Virus record (IMG/VR): IMGVR_UViG_3300035661_000038
Coordinates: 17,956-81,955 of that record
Length of the DNA: 64,000 nucleotides
From: a virus
Strand: one strand, 5' to 3'
In this document: positions 40,772 to 49,352 of the stretch, one piece after another
How the letters are laid out: each line of letters opens with the position of its first letter
Position numbering within the stretch: position 1 is the first letter of the stretch
Position numbers and translations under genes: made by a program
Notes under the pieces: model-generated
The model's database searches: none
What the model saw: only the letters and a program-made list of their open reading frames with translations
Told to the model about the DNA's origin: nothing

Positions 40772-42306
40772 CACAACACCCCGCGCACGAGATAGAGCGA
40801 GCGCTGGGCGCGCGTCGCCGCGACATAGGCCAGATTCTCCTCCTGGCCACCGCGCCCGGGGCGGTACGTGTCCCAAAGAAGCCACGCGCGCCCGCGCTCC
40901 AAACCCTTCGCCTTATGCGTCGACGAGAGAGTGATACGGGCGCTCTCATCGTTATCGTCGAAAAGGCGCGTGATCCGCACGTCGACCTCCGAGAGCGTCC
41001 GCGCACCCTCCGAGAGCGCGTGGAGACATGCCGCGCGATCCTCCACCGGCTCGACCTCACCCGGCGGGTCCATCCGCGCGAGCCGCAGCCGCTCCGACAA
41101 CAACCACTCGTCGACGATGACCCGAAAGCGCTCGACGCCGCGCGGGTCGTTCAGGTCGACGCCGCACCGACGCACGAAGTTGGAAAGGCTTGCCCCGACG
41201 TCACGCCCAAGGACGACAGCGCGACGTCCCTCGCGGAGGAACCCGAGGCACAGCCGCATCAGCGGTGCGTTGGTCCGCGAGAGAATGAAGTCACCGGGCG
41301 AGGCTGTGCGAAGCAACGTCGCTTCGTCGACATCGTGAGCAACCTCACCGAGCGGCGCGCCCGGAAAGGATTCGAGATCGGGCACCCACTGGCGCGCAAA
41401 GTCGACGATACGGCTGCCGCAGCGGTAGCAAACCGACAGCGGCAGCGTCCGCGCGGCGAGACGCGACGTGAGCTTGGCCATCGAAGCGCTGTCCGCGCCA
41501 CGGAATGCATAGATGGCCTGGCGCGAGTCGCCGACAACGCAGATCCGCCCCGCCAGCGTCACCGCCCCGAGCACCAGCTTGGCCTGCGCCGGCGTGAGAT
41601 CCTGGGCCTCGTCGACCAGCACCCGGTCGTACGTCTTCCCCCGGAGCCCAAGCACGACGGGGAGCCACACCTGGTCATCGAAGTCGACGACGCCCTGAGT
41701 GAGGTCGCGCGCCGCCGCCATCACTGCGAGCACGTCCCGCGCGTACTCGGCGCGGTTCGCGTGCGGAACGTCGACCCCGTACGCGTCGACGACTCGGTTC
41801 ACTTCGTCAGCCGTCTCAGCGAGCGTCGCCTTGGCGAACTTCACCCCCTGGACGACGGCGTGACGGCGCTCGTAAGTGCCCGGCGCGTTCTTGTAGAGGT
41901 CACGCGCGAGCTTGGACGCGCGATCGCGGTCCACCTCGAACTTGCGACCGAACGCGCGCATCAGCGTCCGAAACCCGTACGAGTTGAGCCCGAGGACATC
42001 GGCCGAGCGCGGCGCCTGGCGCTTGAGCTCGTCAGTGATGCGCGTGTTGAACGCCGTGAGCAGCGTCTCATCGCGCCGAGTGCGCTGCGTGATCTCGACG
42101 ATCGTCTTTGTCTTGCCCGAACCCGCGCGCGCCTCGACGACGGTGTGACCGTCGCCGCTCGTCGCGTCGGTGAAGATCGCCTCTTGGTAGGAGCTCCAGC
42201 GCCACGACTTCGACGCCTCGGGTGCGCGCGCCGGCACGCCCTCCAACCAGTCGTCGATCGACCCCTGAGAGGCTTGGGCCTCGGGGGACCACGGGACGCG
42301 CGCCAT
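40771..42306 (-). CDS. UvrD/Rep-like SF1 DNA helicase
   Basis: 511 residues from ATG 42306. Motif I EARAGSGKTKTIV (about 58-70), motif II RVLVDEAQDL, motif III VVGDSRQAIYAFRG, motif V LSSTHKAKGLE and motif VI AYVAATRAQRSLYL define an SF1A 3'-5' helicase, shorter than UvrD because 1B/2B domains are reduced. It unwinds DNA during replication or repair. The ATG overlaps the stop of the small upstream gene; a GTG at 42315 is possible. Begins MARVPW. Confidence 0.85.
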   Translation of the reverse strand: MARVPWSPEAQASQGSIDDWLEGVPARAPEASKSWRWSSYQEAIFTDATSGDGHTVVEARAGSGKTKTIVEITQRTRRDETLLTAFNTRITDELKRQAPRSADVLGLNSYGFRTLMRAFGRKFEVDRDRASKLARDLYKNAPGTYERRHAVVQGVKFAKATLAETADEVNRVVDAYGVDVPHANRAEYARDVLAVMAAARDLTQGVVDFDDQVWLPVVLGLRGKTYDRVLVDEAQDLTPAQAKLVLGAVTLAGRICVVGDSRQAIYAFRGADSASMAKLTSRLAARTLPLSVCYRCGSRIVDFARQWVPDLESFPGAPLGEVAHDVDEATLLRTASPGDFILSRTNAPLMRLCLGFLREGRRAVVLGRDVGASLSNFVRRCGVDLNDPRGVERFRVIVDEWLLSERLRLARMDPPGEVEPVEDRAACLHALSEGARTLSEVDVRITRLFDDNDESARITLSSTHKAKGLERGRAWLLWDTYRPGRGGQEENLAYVAATRAQRSLYLVRGVL

Positions 42307-42473
42307 CACTCCCACCTATCCAGGTCAACGATTGAGACGACGCCGCACGCCTGGTCGGCAGCGTCGCACCTTATGACCTTGGCCGAGCGCGCACGGTCGC
42401 AAAACTCGTCGTGCCAGTCGTCATCGAGCTGCGGTGCCGTCGTCAACGCGGCCACGAGGGGATGCTGGTCCAT
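42306..42473 (-). CDS. Small protein coupled to helicase
   Basis: 55 residues (MDQHPLVAALTTAPQLDDDW...), with two Cys and an acidic character. GGAGAGACCC precedes ATG 42473, and its TGA overlaps the helicase ATG by one base (TGATG). Unknown function; perhaps a helicase partner or an early regulator. Confidence 0.6.
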   Translation of the reverse strand: MDQHPLVAALTTAPQLDDDWHDEFCDRARSAKVIRCDAADQACGVVSIVDLDRWE

Positions 42474-42510
42474 CGGGTCTCTCCTTGGTTCAGGTTCAAG
42501 TCACACCAGT

Positions 42511-42600
42511 GCCCCCATGAGGAGTCGAACCTCATGCACCAAGCCACGCGCGCGAAACGACCAGAAAGCGCGAGACGACTCGGAGAACCGCTCAGGGGCA
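42511..42600 (-). other. tRNA-like element (T-arm and acceptor-like ends)
   Basis: Minus-strand TGAGGTTCGACTCCTCA is a perfect T-arm with the GGTTCGANTCC box, followed by TGGGGGCA, which can pair with GCCCCTG 80 nt upstream to form a 7-bp acceptor-like stem. No normal D-arm or 7-nt anticodon loop is visible, so it is not a standard tRNA. It lies in the 165-nt gap before the helicase operon. Confidence 0.3.
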
Positions 42601-42638
42601 ATCGAGGAGCGCGCGACGGCGCGCTCCTCAGGGAGCTC

Positions 42639-44312
42639 TCAGCCCTCGAATGGCATCCAGGGGAGCGGCGCCGGCTTGGCGTTGCGGCGACCGTAGAGGA
42701 GCTGCCCCGCGGCGCGCTGGATGTCGTCCTCGGCCCACGGGTCCTGGTTGACCTCGTGCGCGTAACGAGTGAACGCGTTCACGACGGCGGCGCGCGTCGG
42801 ACCCGCGGCGGCGGAAGTGTCCTTCGCCCACATCTCCATCAGCTTCGGCACGACCACTGCCGAGCGGCCGCGTACGGGCACGAGCTCGCGCTCGACGATC
42901 GCGGAGAAGAGACCGGGCAGCGCATCCTCGACGCGGATCGGCATGTCCGGGTTCTGCGCGCGCGCCTCTTCGACGACGTTGTCCGAGACCGCGTACCCCC
43001 ATGCGCGCTGGAAGTGCTCGATCTTGCCGAGCGCCGCGCGGAACCCCTGACGAAACTTCGCCACCATCGCCGCGACCGAGCCGACGTGGCGAATGCGGAA
43101 CAGGTCCTGCGTCGCCTGGTCGATGACAATAAGGTTCAAGCAGAGGTTCTGAAAGACGACCGCGGATCCGCGGAGCGAGCCGCCGCCGGTGTCGTCAGTG
43201 CGCACGACGACGCCGGCCTTGAAGAACTCGCCGGCCACGTACTTCTCCGGCCGGATGTTCGAATGAAACATCACCTCGAACTTGGCGCGGTTGCCGTCGT
43301 AGTCGACCGTCCCGCGAGCGTCGGCGGGCGCGGCGATCGCGAGCGCCTCCGCGATTCGGTCGACGTCGAACGCGCTGTACGACGGCGACACGACACCGAA
43401 GACCTCGCGCCCCGAAGCACCGTTGCGCGTGCGGAACTTGAGCATGTCGACCTCAAAATCCTCGCGCCGGTGCGAAGGACGCTTGGCCTGCTCCGCAGCG
43501 TGCAGCGCACGGCGCGCGTCCTCGTCATCGGCGAGCGCCTCCAGCCACGCGTTGACATTGTGACGGCGAAGCTCGGGCCAGCACTTCGCAAGATACGCCG
43601 CACCGCCGAACCCGAGCCGCGAGCACAGCCCATCGAACGCCGCCCGCGCGAGGACGTAACGCCGCTCCGTCTTGCAGTCGACCAGCGAGCCGTCGACGTC
43701 CATCGACAGGTCGTGCGTCGCCACGAGCTCGTCAGATCGATGCTCGGCGGTGATGCGATCGACGAACTCGCCGCAATACTCGCGGACGAGCGGCTTGGCG
43801 TCGTGCTCGACGCGCGAACGGCGCGCCTTGTCGACACCCGCCCGCACGACCATCGTCCCGCGGGCGAAGTGCGGCTGTTCCGGGGCGAAGCCGGCCTTCT
43901 CAGCGGCAAGCAGATCCGCGCCCGAGCGGAGCGCGCCTTCGAGATCGACGCTCTGACCGCGGATGGCCGCGGAGGCGACGAGGGTGGGGCGCGCGAGCGT
44001 CGCGACGGCTCGGGCGGGGGTTTCGATGGGGACGACGCTCGGGACGCTCGGCGAAGCGACGGCGGTCTGGACGGTGGCGCTCGCCATGACGTCAGCAGAG
44101 GTGAGGACCTTCGGCACGCCCGCGCCGGGGTGGCGCGAGACAAGCTCGTCGCATGCCCGCTCCCAGTCCGCCGGCTCGACCACGATCGATTCGCCGGCGA
44201 GCGAGACGCACACGAGGGGACGCGAGGCATCAGCGCCAGCGAAGGCTTCGATCGGGAAGCGCTCAAACGCAGGAATGGAGGCGTCGGCAGAAGTGAACGG
44301 AATACGGGGCAT
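42639..44312 (-). CDS. DUF932-like protein
   Basis: 557 residues from ATG 44312 (GGGAGAGA upstream), beginning MPRIPFTSADASIPAF. Residues about 335-400 (FEVMFHSNIRP, KAGVVVRTDDTGGGSLRGSA, FQNLCLNLIV) match the conserved core I associate with DUF932/TIGR03299 phage-plasmid proteins, of unproven role in replication or anti-defence. N-terminal 130 residues are Ala/Pro/Ser-rich. A strong early-type ribosome site suggests high expression. Confidence 0.55.
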   Translation of the reverse strand: MPRIPFTSADASIPAFERFPIEAFAGADASRPLVCVSLAGESIVVEPADWERACDELVSRHPGAGVPKVLTSADVMASATVQTAVASPSVPSVVPIETPARAVATLARPTLVASAAIRGQSVDLEGALRSGADLLAAEKAGFAPEQPHFARGTMVVRAGVDKARRSRVEHDAKPLVREYCGEFVDRITAEHRSDELVATHDLSMDVDGSLVDCKTERRYVLARAAFDGLCSRLGFGGAAYLAKCWPELRRHNVNAWLEALADDEDARRALHAAEQAKRPSHRREDFEVDMLKFRTRNGASGREVFGVVSPSYSAFDVDRIAEALAIAAPADARGTVDYDGNRAKFEVMFHSNIRPEKYVAGEFFKAGVVVRTDDTGGGSLRGSAVVFQNLCLNLIVIDQATQDLFRIRHVGSVAAMVAKFRQGFRAALGKIEHFQRAWGYAVSDNVVEEARAQNPDMPIRVEDALPGLFSAIVERELVPVRGRSAVVVPKLMEMWAKDTSAAAGPTRAAVVNAFTRYAHEVNQDPWAEDDIQRAAGQLLYGRRNAKPAPLPWMPFEG

Positions 44313-44342
44313 TGATCTCTCCCGGTTGGGGTCGGGGATCGC

Positions 44343-44364
44343 GACCAAAAAGCACCTTTTGGTC
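44343..44364. repeat. 22-bp palindrome, copy 10
   Basis: Core AGCACC, the most divergent centre, arms intact. Located between the DUF932-like gene and the broken leader-copy gene. Confidence 0.9.
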
Positions 44365-44434
44365 GTCGAAGCGCCGCGCGGGGCTCGTCTCGATGCCGCG
44401 CTCAGCCCTTCGTCCTCGGATCGCGGACGTACGA

Positions 44435-44619
44435 CTACGCCTCGACCGGCGTCGCGCAGAGCGAGCCGAGCACGATACGGCCATCGTCCCAGTACTCGAT
44501 CTCTCCCTCGACTCCGATGTACGAGGCAGCACTCGCAAGCACGGCCTCGACGTCATCGCTCGTCGCATCGCCTCACGCAGATACGCACCGTTCGTCGTCT
44601 TGATCGCGTAGGTCGTCAT
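44435..44619 (-). pseudogene. Gene with duplicated 5' end, out of frame
   Basis: ATG 44619 opens MTTYAIKTTNGAYLREA, identical to the start of the gene at 63935. At the edge of the 120-bp repeat (44565) the protein-like frame changes by -1: only a slip after GAG gives DDVEAVLASAASYIGVEGEI...PVEA to TAG 44435. As read, the original frame becomes non-protein-like. So this is a frameshifted chimera of a duplicated leader and a different small gene, or it needs recoding. Confidence 0.45.
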
Positions 44620-44684
44620 CGTCGTCTCTCCTTGCCCCCTCGGGGGCCGTCGTCAGCGTCCGTCGCTGACAAGAGAGAGTCTCC
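44565..44684 (-). repeat. 120-bp direct repeat, copy A
   Basis: Identical to 63881-64000 except one base (A at 44575, G at 63891). It contains the first 18 codons, the ribosome site AAGGAGAGA, and two leader hairpins. The other copy ends at the window edge, so the true repeat may be longer there; here it stops at 44684. Confidence 0.95.
44634..44670 (-). promoter_or_regulatory. Two-hairpin early leader
   Basis: GCCCCCGAGGGGGC (44634-44647) and GTCAGCG/CGCTGAC (44652-44670) fold next to each other just upstream of the AAGGAGAGA ribosome site. The same pair is in repeat copy B. May control early translation or mRNA stability. Confidence 0.5.
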
Positions 44685-44716
44685 GCGATCGCGCGGAAGA
44701 ATGCAAACTTTTTTTT

Positions 44717-44963
44717 TCACCCGCGTTTCAGCGGGTCAACGTGAAGATGCGCGACGCCGAACGCGTGGACATGACGACGAACCTGACCCGAGTAGCAGAC
44801 CACGAGATGCGTTGTGCCGCAGCGCTCGCAAAAAAAGCTCGACGCGCTGCGGGAACCATTCGCCGCTCTCGTCGGCGCGCCGCCGCTCCCATCGCGCGAG
44901 GACGTGCGGCGCGAACACCGGTCGCTCAGTGACGTGAGTGTCGGTCTCGTCGTCGCGCGACAT
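44717..44963 (-). pseudogene. Zinc-knuckle gene with T7 frameshift
   Basis: ATG 44963 opens MSRDDETDTHVTERPVFAPH and reads well to a run of seven T (44830-44836 region). There the protein-like sequence continues in the +1 frame: FFCERCGTTHLVVCYSGQVR to TGA 44717, which carries the CERC...C zinc motif. One T fewer would give a continuous 82-residue protein. Either a recent frameshift, transcriptional slippage on T7, or a sequencing error. Confidence 0.5.
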
Positions 44964-44973
44964 CCGAACCACG

Positions 44974-45291
44974 TCACGACCTCCGCTGCGCCACGCGTCG
45001 ATCGAGGCGCGGCCAAAGCAACCACCTCACGACGTATCGCGAGCCGCCACGACCAATGCGGTGCACCGAGAACACCTTCCACACGTGGCAATGCGTCGGC
45101 GAACGCAACGTTGCGATCGCGAGTCGAAACCACCGCGGCACCGCTTGGCCGTGGTCGACCTCGACGAAGAACACGCCGAACTGCTTGAGCGACCGACGAA
45201 ACCGCCGCACGAGCCACGCCGCCGCGCGCGGGCCATGGGCGAGCGCGAGGAACGCATCGAGCTCGCGCGAGGTCGACGAAATGCCCTCCAT
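44974..45291 (-). CDS. Hypothetical protein
   Basis: 105 residues, MEGISSTSRELDAFLALAHG, with a basic middle and several Trp/Phe (KQFGVFFVEVDHGQAVPRWF). Start overlaps the previous stop by one base. Family unknown. Confidence 0.55.
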   Translation of the reverse strand: MEGISSTSRELDAFLALAHGPRAAAWLVRRFRRSLKQFGVFFVEVDHGQAVPRWFRLAIATLRSPTHCHVWKVFSVHRIGRGGSRYVVRWLLWPRLDRRVAQRRS

Positions 45292-45605
45292 CAGCCCGGC
45301 GCCCCCGACGCGGCCGCGAGCGACCTGCGAAGCGTCTTGATTTCGTGCTCCTGGGTCGCGATGACATCTTCGCGTTCGAGAAGCTCGTCACGCGCGTCCT
45401 TGAGTTGTCGTTCGAGCTCCACCACGCGTGCGCTGTGCCGCGCGCTGATCTCATTCGTCTCAGTCCACGCCGCCTTCAAACGCGCGATCTCCACGTCACG
45501 CGACTTGATCGCCACCTCTGCCTCACGCGCCTGCTCCGCGAGCGTCGCGCCGTAAAGCTGGACCACCGCGGCGAGCGCGTTGTGCACGTCGACCGCGCGA
45601 CTCAT
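45291..45605 (-). CDS. Coiled-coil protein
   Basis: 104 residues, almost entirely a charged coiled coil (RVVELERQLKDARDELLERE), in a chain of overlapping small genes. Probably oligomeric; function unknown. Confidence 0.55.
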   Translation of the reverse strand: MSRAVDVHNALAAVVQLYGATLAEQAREAEVAIKSRDVEIARLKAAWTETNEISARHSARVVELERQLKDARDELLEREDVIATQEHEIKTLRRSLAAASGAPG

Positions 45606-45958
45606 CGCGTCCTCCGCGCCGCCTTGGTGGCCGTGACGCGCGCACCCTCCGCGCGTCCGATCTGGAGTCCGCGCTCGTACCCCGCCGCATCGCCCGCGGC
45701 GTAGCCGGCGTCGTACGCCTGACGAATGATCGTTTCTGCATGCGCGCGGTCGCGCTCGTACGACGTCTGCGTGGTGCGCTCGACGATGATGACCCCGACA
45801 CCCGCCGCTTCGGGCGCCGAGTCATCGCGCAGCTTCACGTCCAGGTAACGCTCGCCGTACCGAGCGCGCGCCCACTGCACCGCATCGTACGCGCTCGGCG
45901 CATCAGCGAAGACCGGCGCATCGCAGCTCTCACCCTTGAGATAGATCTCGAAAATCAT
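45602..45958 (-). CDS. Hypothetical protein
   Basis: 118 residues. Alpha/beta first half (MIFEIYLKGESCDAPVFADA), then a Tyr/Gly/Ala segment (AYDAGYAAGDAAGYERGLQI) and a basic end. 4-nt overlaps on both sides. Not recognised. Confidence 0.55.
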   Translation of the reverse strand: MIFEIYLKGESCDAPVFADAPSAYDAVQWARARYGERYLDVKLRDDSAPEAAGVGVIIVERTTQTSYERDRAHAETIIRQAYDAGYAAGDAAGYERGLQIGRAEGARVTATKAARRTR

Positions 45959-46374
45959 CCGATCACCTCATTGCCGTTCGGGCCAGCGATGACATTGGCC
46001 TGGTAACGAAGCGCCGCCGCAATCATCGCCGGCCCGATGTCCTCAGGGATGCGCTGCGACGCACCCGCGATCGCAATCTCGCCGACCGCCGTCGCAATCG
46101 CCGAAAGAGTCATCGTCCAAAAGGACGTTTCGGCACGCGTCAGCTCACGGAACGTCGCCTCCACCGTCTCCGGCGACACCACGAATGCATCCCCCGACGA
46201 GAGCTCGATAACGGCGCCCTCGGTGAGCGAACCGTCGATCGTCGATCGGTACACCGACGCCACGCCGTCGTAGAAGCGCTCGATGGCCCCGAACCGCCCC
46301 GTCCTGCGGTGCATCACCGCACGGCGCTCCGCTCGGATCCTCTCCACCCACGCTCTCAGCCCGTCGTTGTCCAT
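45955..46374 (-). CDS. Hypothetical protein
   Basis: 139 residues from ATG 46374 (GGAGG upstream). Basic N-terminus, beta-like centre (GAVIELSSGDAFVVSPETVE), hydrophobic C-terminal helix (ISSA-free, rich in Ala/Ile). Unknown function. Confidence 0.5.
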   Translation of the reverse strand: MDNDGLRAWVERIRAERRAVMHRRTGRFGAIERFYDGVASVYRSTIDGSLTEGAVIELSSGDAFVVSPETVEATFRELTRAETSFWTMTLSAIATAVGEIAIAGASQRIPEDIGPAMIAAALRYQANVIAGPNGNEVIG

Positions 46375-46393
46375 CTGCGTTGCCTCCGCAGCG

Positions 46394-46852
46394 CTAGATG
46401 CCGCCGCGACCAAAAGGCACCTTTTGGTCGTCGTCGCGCGCCGCCTCGATGGCGTCGATGAACGCCTGGGCAACCTCGTTGGGGGGCGACTCGTCCTCAG
46501 GCACGAGGTCGAGCCCCCCAGGCGCCGGCAGCCCCGTCTCCCAACTCCAATCATGAGCCCGGTCGCGCCACCCGGGTAGGTGTGCATCGGCAATCACCTC
46601 GGGGCTCACCGCAGGCTCCTCGGGGTCGCGCTCCGCGTACTCGAAGCCGCGCACCCACCCGGACCGATACGCCTCACGCGCGAGCTCCTCGGCCATCGCA
46701 AGCCACTCCCCACGTGTCGCGCGAGGATGAAGCGAAGCGAACACACGCGCCATCTCAGCGATCCGCTCGGGCGGCTCCGGCCCCTCGTAGAAGTGCCCGG
46801 CAAGCTTCTCCGCGAGCCGCGTCACCCACCGCCGCACTCGATCCGAGATCAC
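46394..46852 (-). CDS. Hypothetical protein ending in the palindrome peptide
   Basis: 152 residues from GTG 46852, overlapping the methyltransferase stop by 4 nt. Helical, rich in Trp/Glu (EWLAMAEELAREAYRSGWVR). The final residues ARDDDQKVPFGRGGI come from palindrome copy 11 read in frame. Unknown family. Confidence 0.55.
   Translation of the reverse strand: MISDRVRRWVTRLAEKLAGHFYEGPEPPERIAEMARVFASLHPRATRGEWLAMAEELAREAYRSGWVRGFEYAERDPEEPAVSPEVIADAHLPGWRDRAHDWSWETGLPAPGGLDLVPEDESPPNEVAQAFIDAIEAARDDDQKVPFGRGGI
46408..46429. repeat. 22-bp palindrome, copy 11
   Basis: Core GGCACC. Inside the 3' end of the upstream reading frame, 13 nt before its stop. Confidence 0.9.
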
Positions 46853-48513
46853 AACTTCGCCGCGTGCCGCACACGCGCCTCGATGATGTTCACATACTCG
46901 GTCTGCTTCTCGATCCCGATCGCAGTGAAACCCAGCGACACCGCCGCCACGAGCGTCGAACCCGAACCCGCGAAACAGTCGAGCACCGTACCGCCCGGCG
47001 GCGTCACGAGCCGCACGAGCCACCGCATCAGCTGCTGACCCTTCACGGTCGGGTGCGTGTTGCGCTTGGTCGTCGTGAAGCGCGCGCTCACCGGATCGTT
47101 CGCGTTGGTGCCTCCGCCGGCGAGTGACCCCACGGTCTGCTGCTCGAACCCGGCCTCCTCGAGCCCGGCGTCCTTGTCGCTCACCGCGGCCTTCGGTGCG
47201 TAGCAGAACAACACGTCTGCATCGGGCTCGAAGATCGGGAAATAGCGCGACGCACCGCCGGTATCCTCGTGTCCGACACGCACGAGCTCAGAGTCAGGGT
47301 CGCACACCATCCCCGAGCCATAGCCAAGGCCGCGCGCACGCGGCGCCTTGTGCACCTTGCTGATCTTCGTTCCCGATTGCCGATCGAGTGCCGCAACGGG
47401 GCAGTCGTCAGCGCACCACCATGACTCGACGGCCTTGCCCGACTTAACCTCCTTCGTACCCACACACACGCATCCAGGCGAATGCGTCATCAAGAAGTTC
47501 GGCGGGAAACGACCGGCGTCGATCGACTCCACACGCCCTCCACCAATGCCGAACAGCCCCTTGCCCTGCGGATCCTTCAACGACGTGCCGCCCGCGATGC
47601 CAACGCGATTGCCATCAATGTTCAACGCACCAGTGCCACGCGTGATCACCGAGTCCACGATCGATTCGGTCGGCGGCAGCGGCTTGCGTACGAGCCACCA
47701 ATCCTCACTAGCAGGCTTGAGCGCCGTGCCCCACCCGGCCCACCGCTTCGCGTCTTCGCGATGCGGCTCGCGGATCTGCATCATCTTTTTCGCGCGCTCG
47801 TTACCATCGGAAGGAATACCGGGGTTCTCCGATATCTCGACATCACCGGTCACCTCGCGCTCGTGTCGCGCGCTACCCGGCTTGCCCTTGCGGCCATTCA
47901 GGCGCCACACAACGGCATCCATCGAATACCCGAAGTCGAGAATCCCCCGCAGCACCTCCCACTGTTCCCAAGTCGGACAGAGCGGCCGGGAGTTAGTGTC
48001 GAGCGCAAACCAGCGATTCAGCATCGAAGTCGTGACGCCGAACATCTTCGCGAGATCGCGCAGCTTGAGCACCTTCGAACGCTTCGCGTACGCGGCGTTC
48101 AAGAACCGGCACACGCGCAACGTCTCGTCCTGACCGACGCTGCTGCGTTTATCGATCGCCTTGGCAATGTCGAAGCTCTTCGGAAATCCCTGTCCGAAAA
48201 CATGCGTGATCTTGTCGCGAATCTCGAAGCCCGCATGCTCCAGCGCGATGCCAGTCCAGTGCGAGGTGCGCGGCAGCGCCCACACAAGCCCGTGCGCGCC
48301 CGGCTTCAACACGCGCATCGCCTCGCGCATGACACGCGTGAGCCACGCACTCCACTTCGCAATGTCACCACGGTCTTCATCCCACGCCTCACCCAAGAAC
48401 GCGATGCCCGCCGGGGGGTCGGTCACGAGCGCATCGCACGAATCGCTCGGGAGCGTTCTGAGCACATCGAGGCAGTCACCCTGATAGAGCGACACCGGCC
48501 CAATCTGTTTCAC
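46849..48513 (-). CDS. DNA N4/N6 methyltransferase with HTH insertion
   Basis: 554 residues from GTG 48513. Motif IV is ALVTDPPAGIAFLG (about 29-42), the DPPA variant of DPPY; the SAM site is TVLDCFAGSGSTLVAAV near 515. The order (catalytic motif before SAM motif) is that of beta-class amino-methyltransferases. A long insertion holds a helix-turn-helix (LRDLAKMFGVTTSMLNRWFA, about 150-170) and a second Cys-rich part (CVCV...CADDCP). It probably protects phage DNA from restriction. Partner ParB-like gene directly upstream. Confidence 0.8.
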   Translation of the reverse strand: MKQIGPVSLYQGDCLDVLRTLPSDSCDALVTDPPAGIAFLGEAWDEDRGDIAKWSAWLTRVMREAMRVLKPGAHGLVWALPRTSHWTGIALEHAGFEIRDKITHVFGQGFPKSFDIAKAIDKRSSVGQDETLRVCRFLNAAYAKRSKVLKLRDLAKMFGVTTSMLNRWFALDTNSRPLCPTWEQWEVLRGILDFGYSMDAVVWRLNGRKGKPGSARHEREVTGDVEISENPGIPSDGNERAKKMMQIREPHREDAKRWAGWGTALKPASEDWWLVRKPLPPTESIVDSVITRGTGALNIDGNRVGIAGGTSLKDPQGKGLFGIGGGRVESIDAGRFPPNFLMTHSPGCVCVGTKEVKSGKAVESWWCADDCPVAALDRQSGTKISKVHKAPRARGLGYGSGMVCDPDSELVRVGHEDTGGASRYFPIFEPDADVLFCYAPKAAVSDKDAGLEEAGFEQQTVGSLAGGGTNANDPVSARFTTTKRNTHPTVKGQQLMRWLVRLVTPPGGTVLDCFAGSGSTLVAAVSLGFTAIGIEKQTEYVNIIEARVRHAAKL

Positions 48514-48523
48514 CGGGTGTCTC

Positions 48524-49210
48524 CTACTTCGCGAGACGCTTGAGCGCTTCGAGCACCGTCGCGCTCATGTCCTCGGTGCCGAACTTCTCCGCGAGCTCGC
48601 GCACGAGCTTGGTGAACACTTCGTGGTTCGCTTCGGCGAAGTAAAGCTGCACAACCTTGTCACTCATGCCCGAGGGGAGCCCCGCAGTCTTCGGTCCCTT
48701 GCCCTGCTTCGGCGGCTCGGGACTCAAGAGTTTCGCGAGCGTCGCGTCCGCGATGCCGAGATCGATCGCAATCGTCGCGACGTCGTGATTCGGCTGAATC
48801 TCCTTGAGCAGTTTCGTGAGCAGCTCGTCATCGAAGTGACCGCGCTTCGCGTCCACCTTGATCGTGAGCTTCTTCGCTTCGTACTCGGTAATCCCATCGA
48901 GGTACACCATCGGCCCCTCGACGAAGCCGAGCTCGCGCGCGACGAGCCATCGGTGCTCGCCGTCGATGATGACATTGCGAACCTCACCCTTGTCGTCGGT
49001 GCGCCAGATCAGCAACGCGTGCGAGTAGAGCCAACCGTCGGTCCTCAACCCTTGCTTCAAGCTCTCGCGTTCGAACGGCGTGAGCGTGTTCGGGTTCCAC
49101 GTGTTCGGCTTCACCGCATCGAGCGCTACGAGCTCGGGTGGCGTGCCGCGCATCTTCGCCAACACGTCACCAACCGTCGCATCCGTCTTCGTCATCGCCT
49201 TTCGTCCCAT
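48524..49210 (-). CDS. ParB-like nuclease-domain protein
   Basis: 228 residues from ATG 49210 (GGAGG 8 nt upstream). NVIIDGEHRWLVARELGFVE (about 95-115) is the conserved G-E-H-R block of ParB/sulfiredoxin-fold proteins; VKPNTWNPNTLTPFERESL precedes it as expected. Phage proteins of this type commonly sit beside methyltransferases, as here (10 nt upstream of it), and may act as DNA-binding or nuclease partners. Confidence 0.7.
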   Translation of the reverse strand: MGRKAMTKTDATVGDVLAKMRGTPPELVALDAVKPNTWNPNTLTPFERESLKQGLRTDGWLYSHALLIWRTDDKGEVRNVIIDGEHRWLVARELGFVEGPMVYLDGITEYEAKKLTIKVDAKRGHFDDELLTKLLKEIQPNHDVATIAIDLGIADATLAKLLSPEPPKQGKGPKTAGLPSGMSDKVVQLYFAEANHEVFTKLVRELAEKFGTEDMSATVLEALKRLAK

Positions 49211-49352
49211 AATGAGCGCCTCCGCGCACGACGGTAGCAGCGTTGGCGCGCGCGTCACTTCGATGCGAAGCGCCCCTGGTCGCCGGTCTTCGGTCCCGCG
49301 CCACGCTTCGCCGCCCAAGTTAGAAGCTCGCTCTTCGCTGTGACCGCAGGTC

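Noticed and set aside
42511-42600. A functional tRNA gene
   Set aside because: T-arm and acceptor-like ends are present, but no D-arm consensus and no 7-nt anticodon loop can be formed.
46110-46130. Possible 14th palindrome (GTCCAAAAGGAC)
   Set aside because: Only the AAAA core is shared; the arms differ and the TTTTGGTC half is absent.
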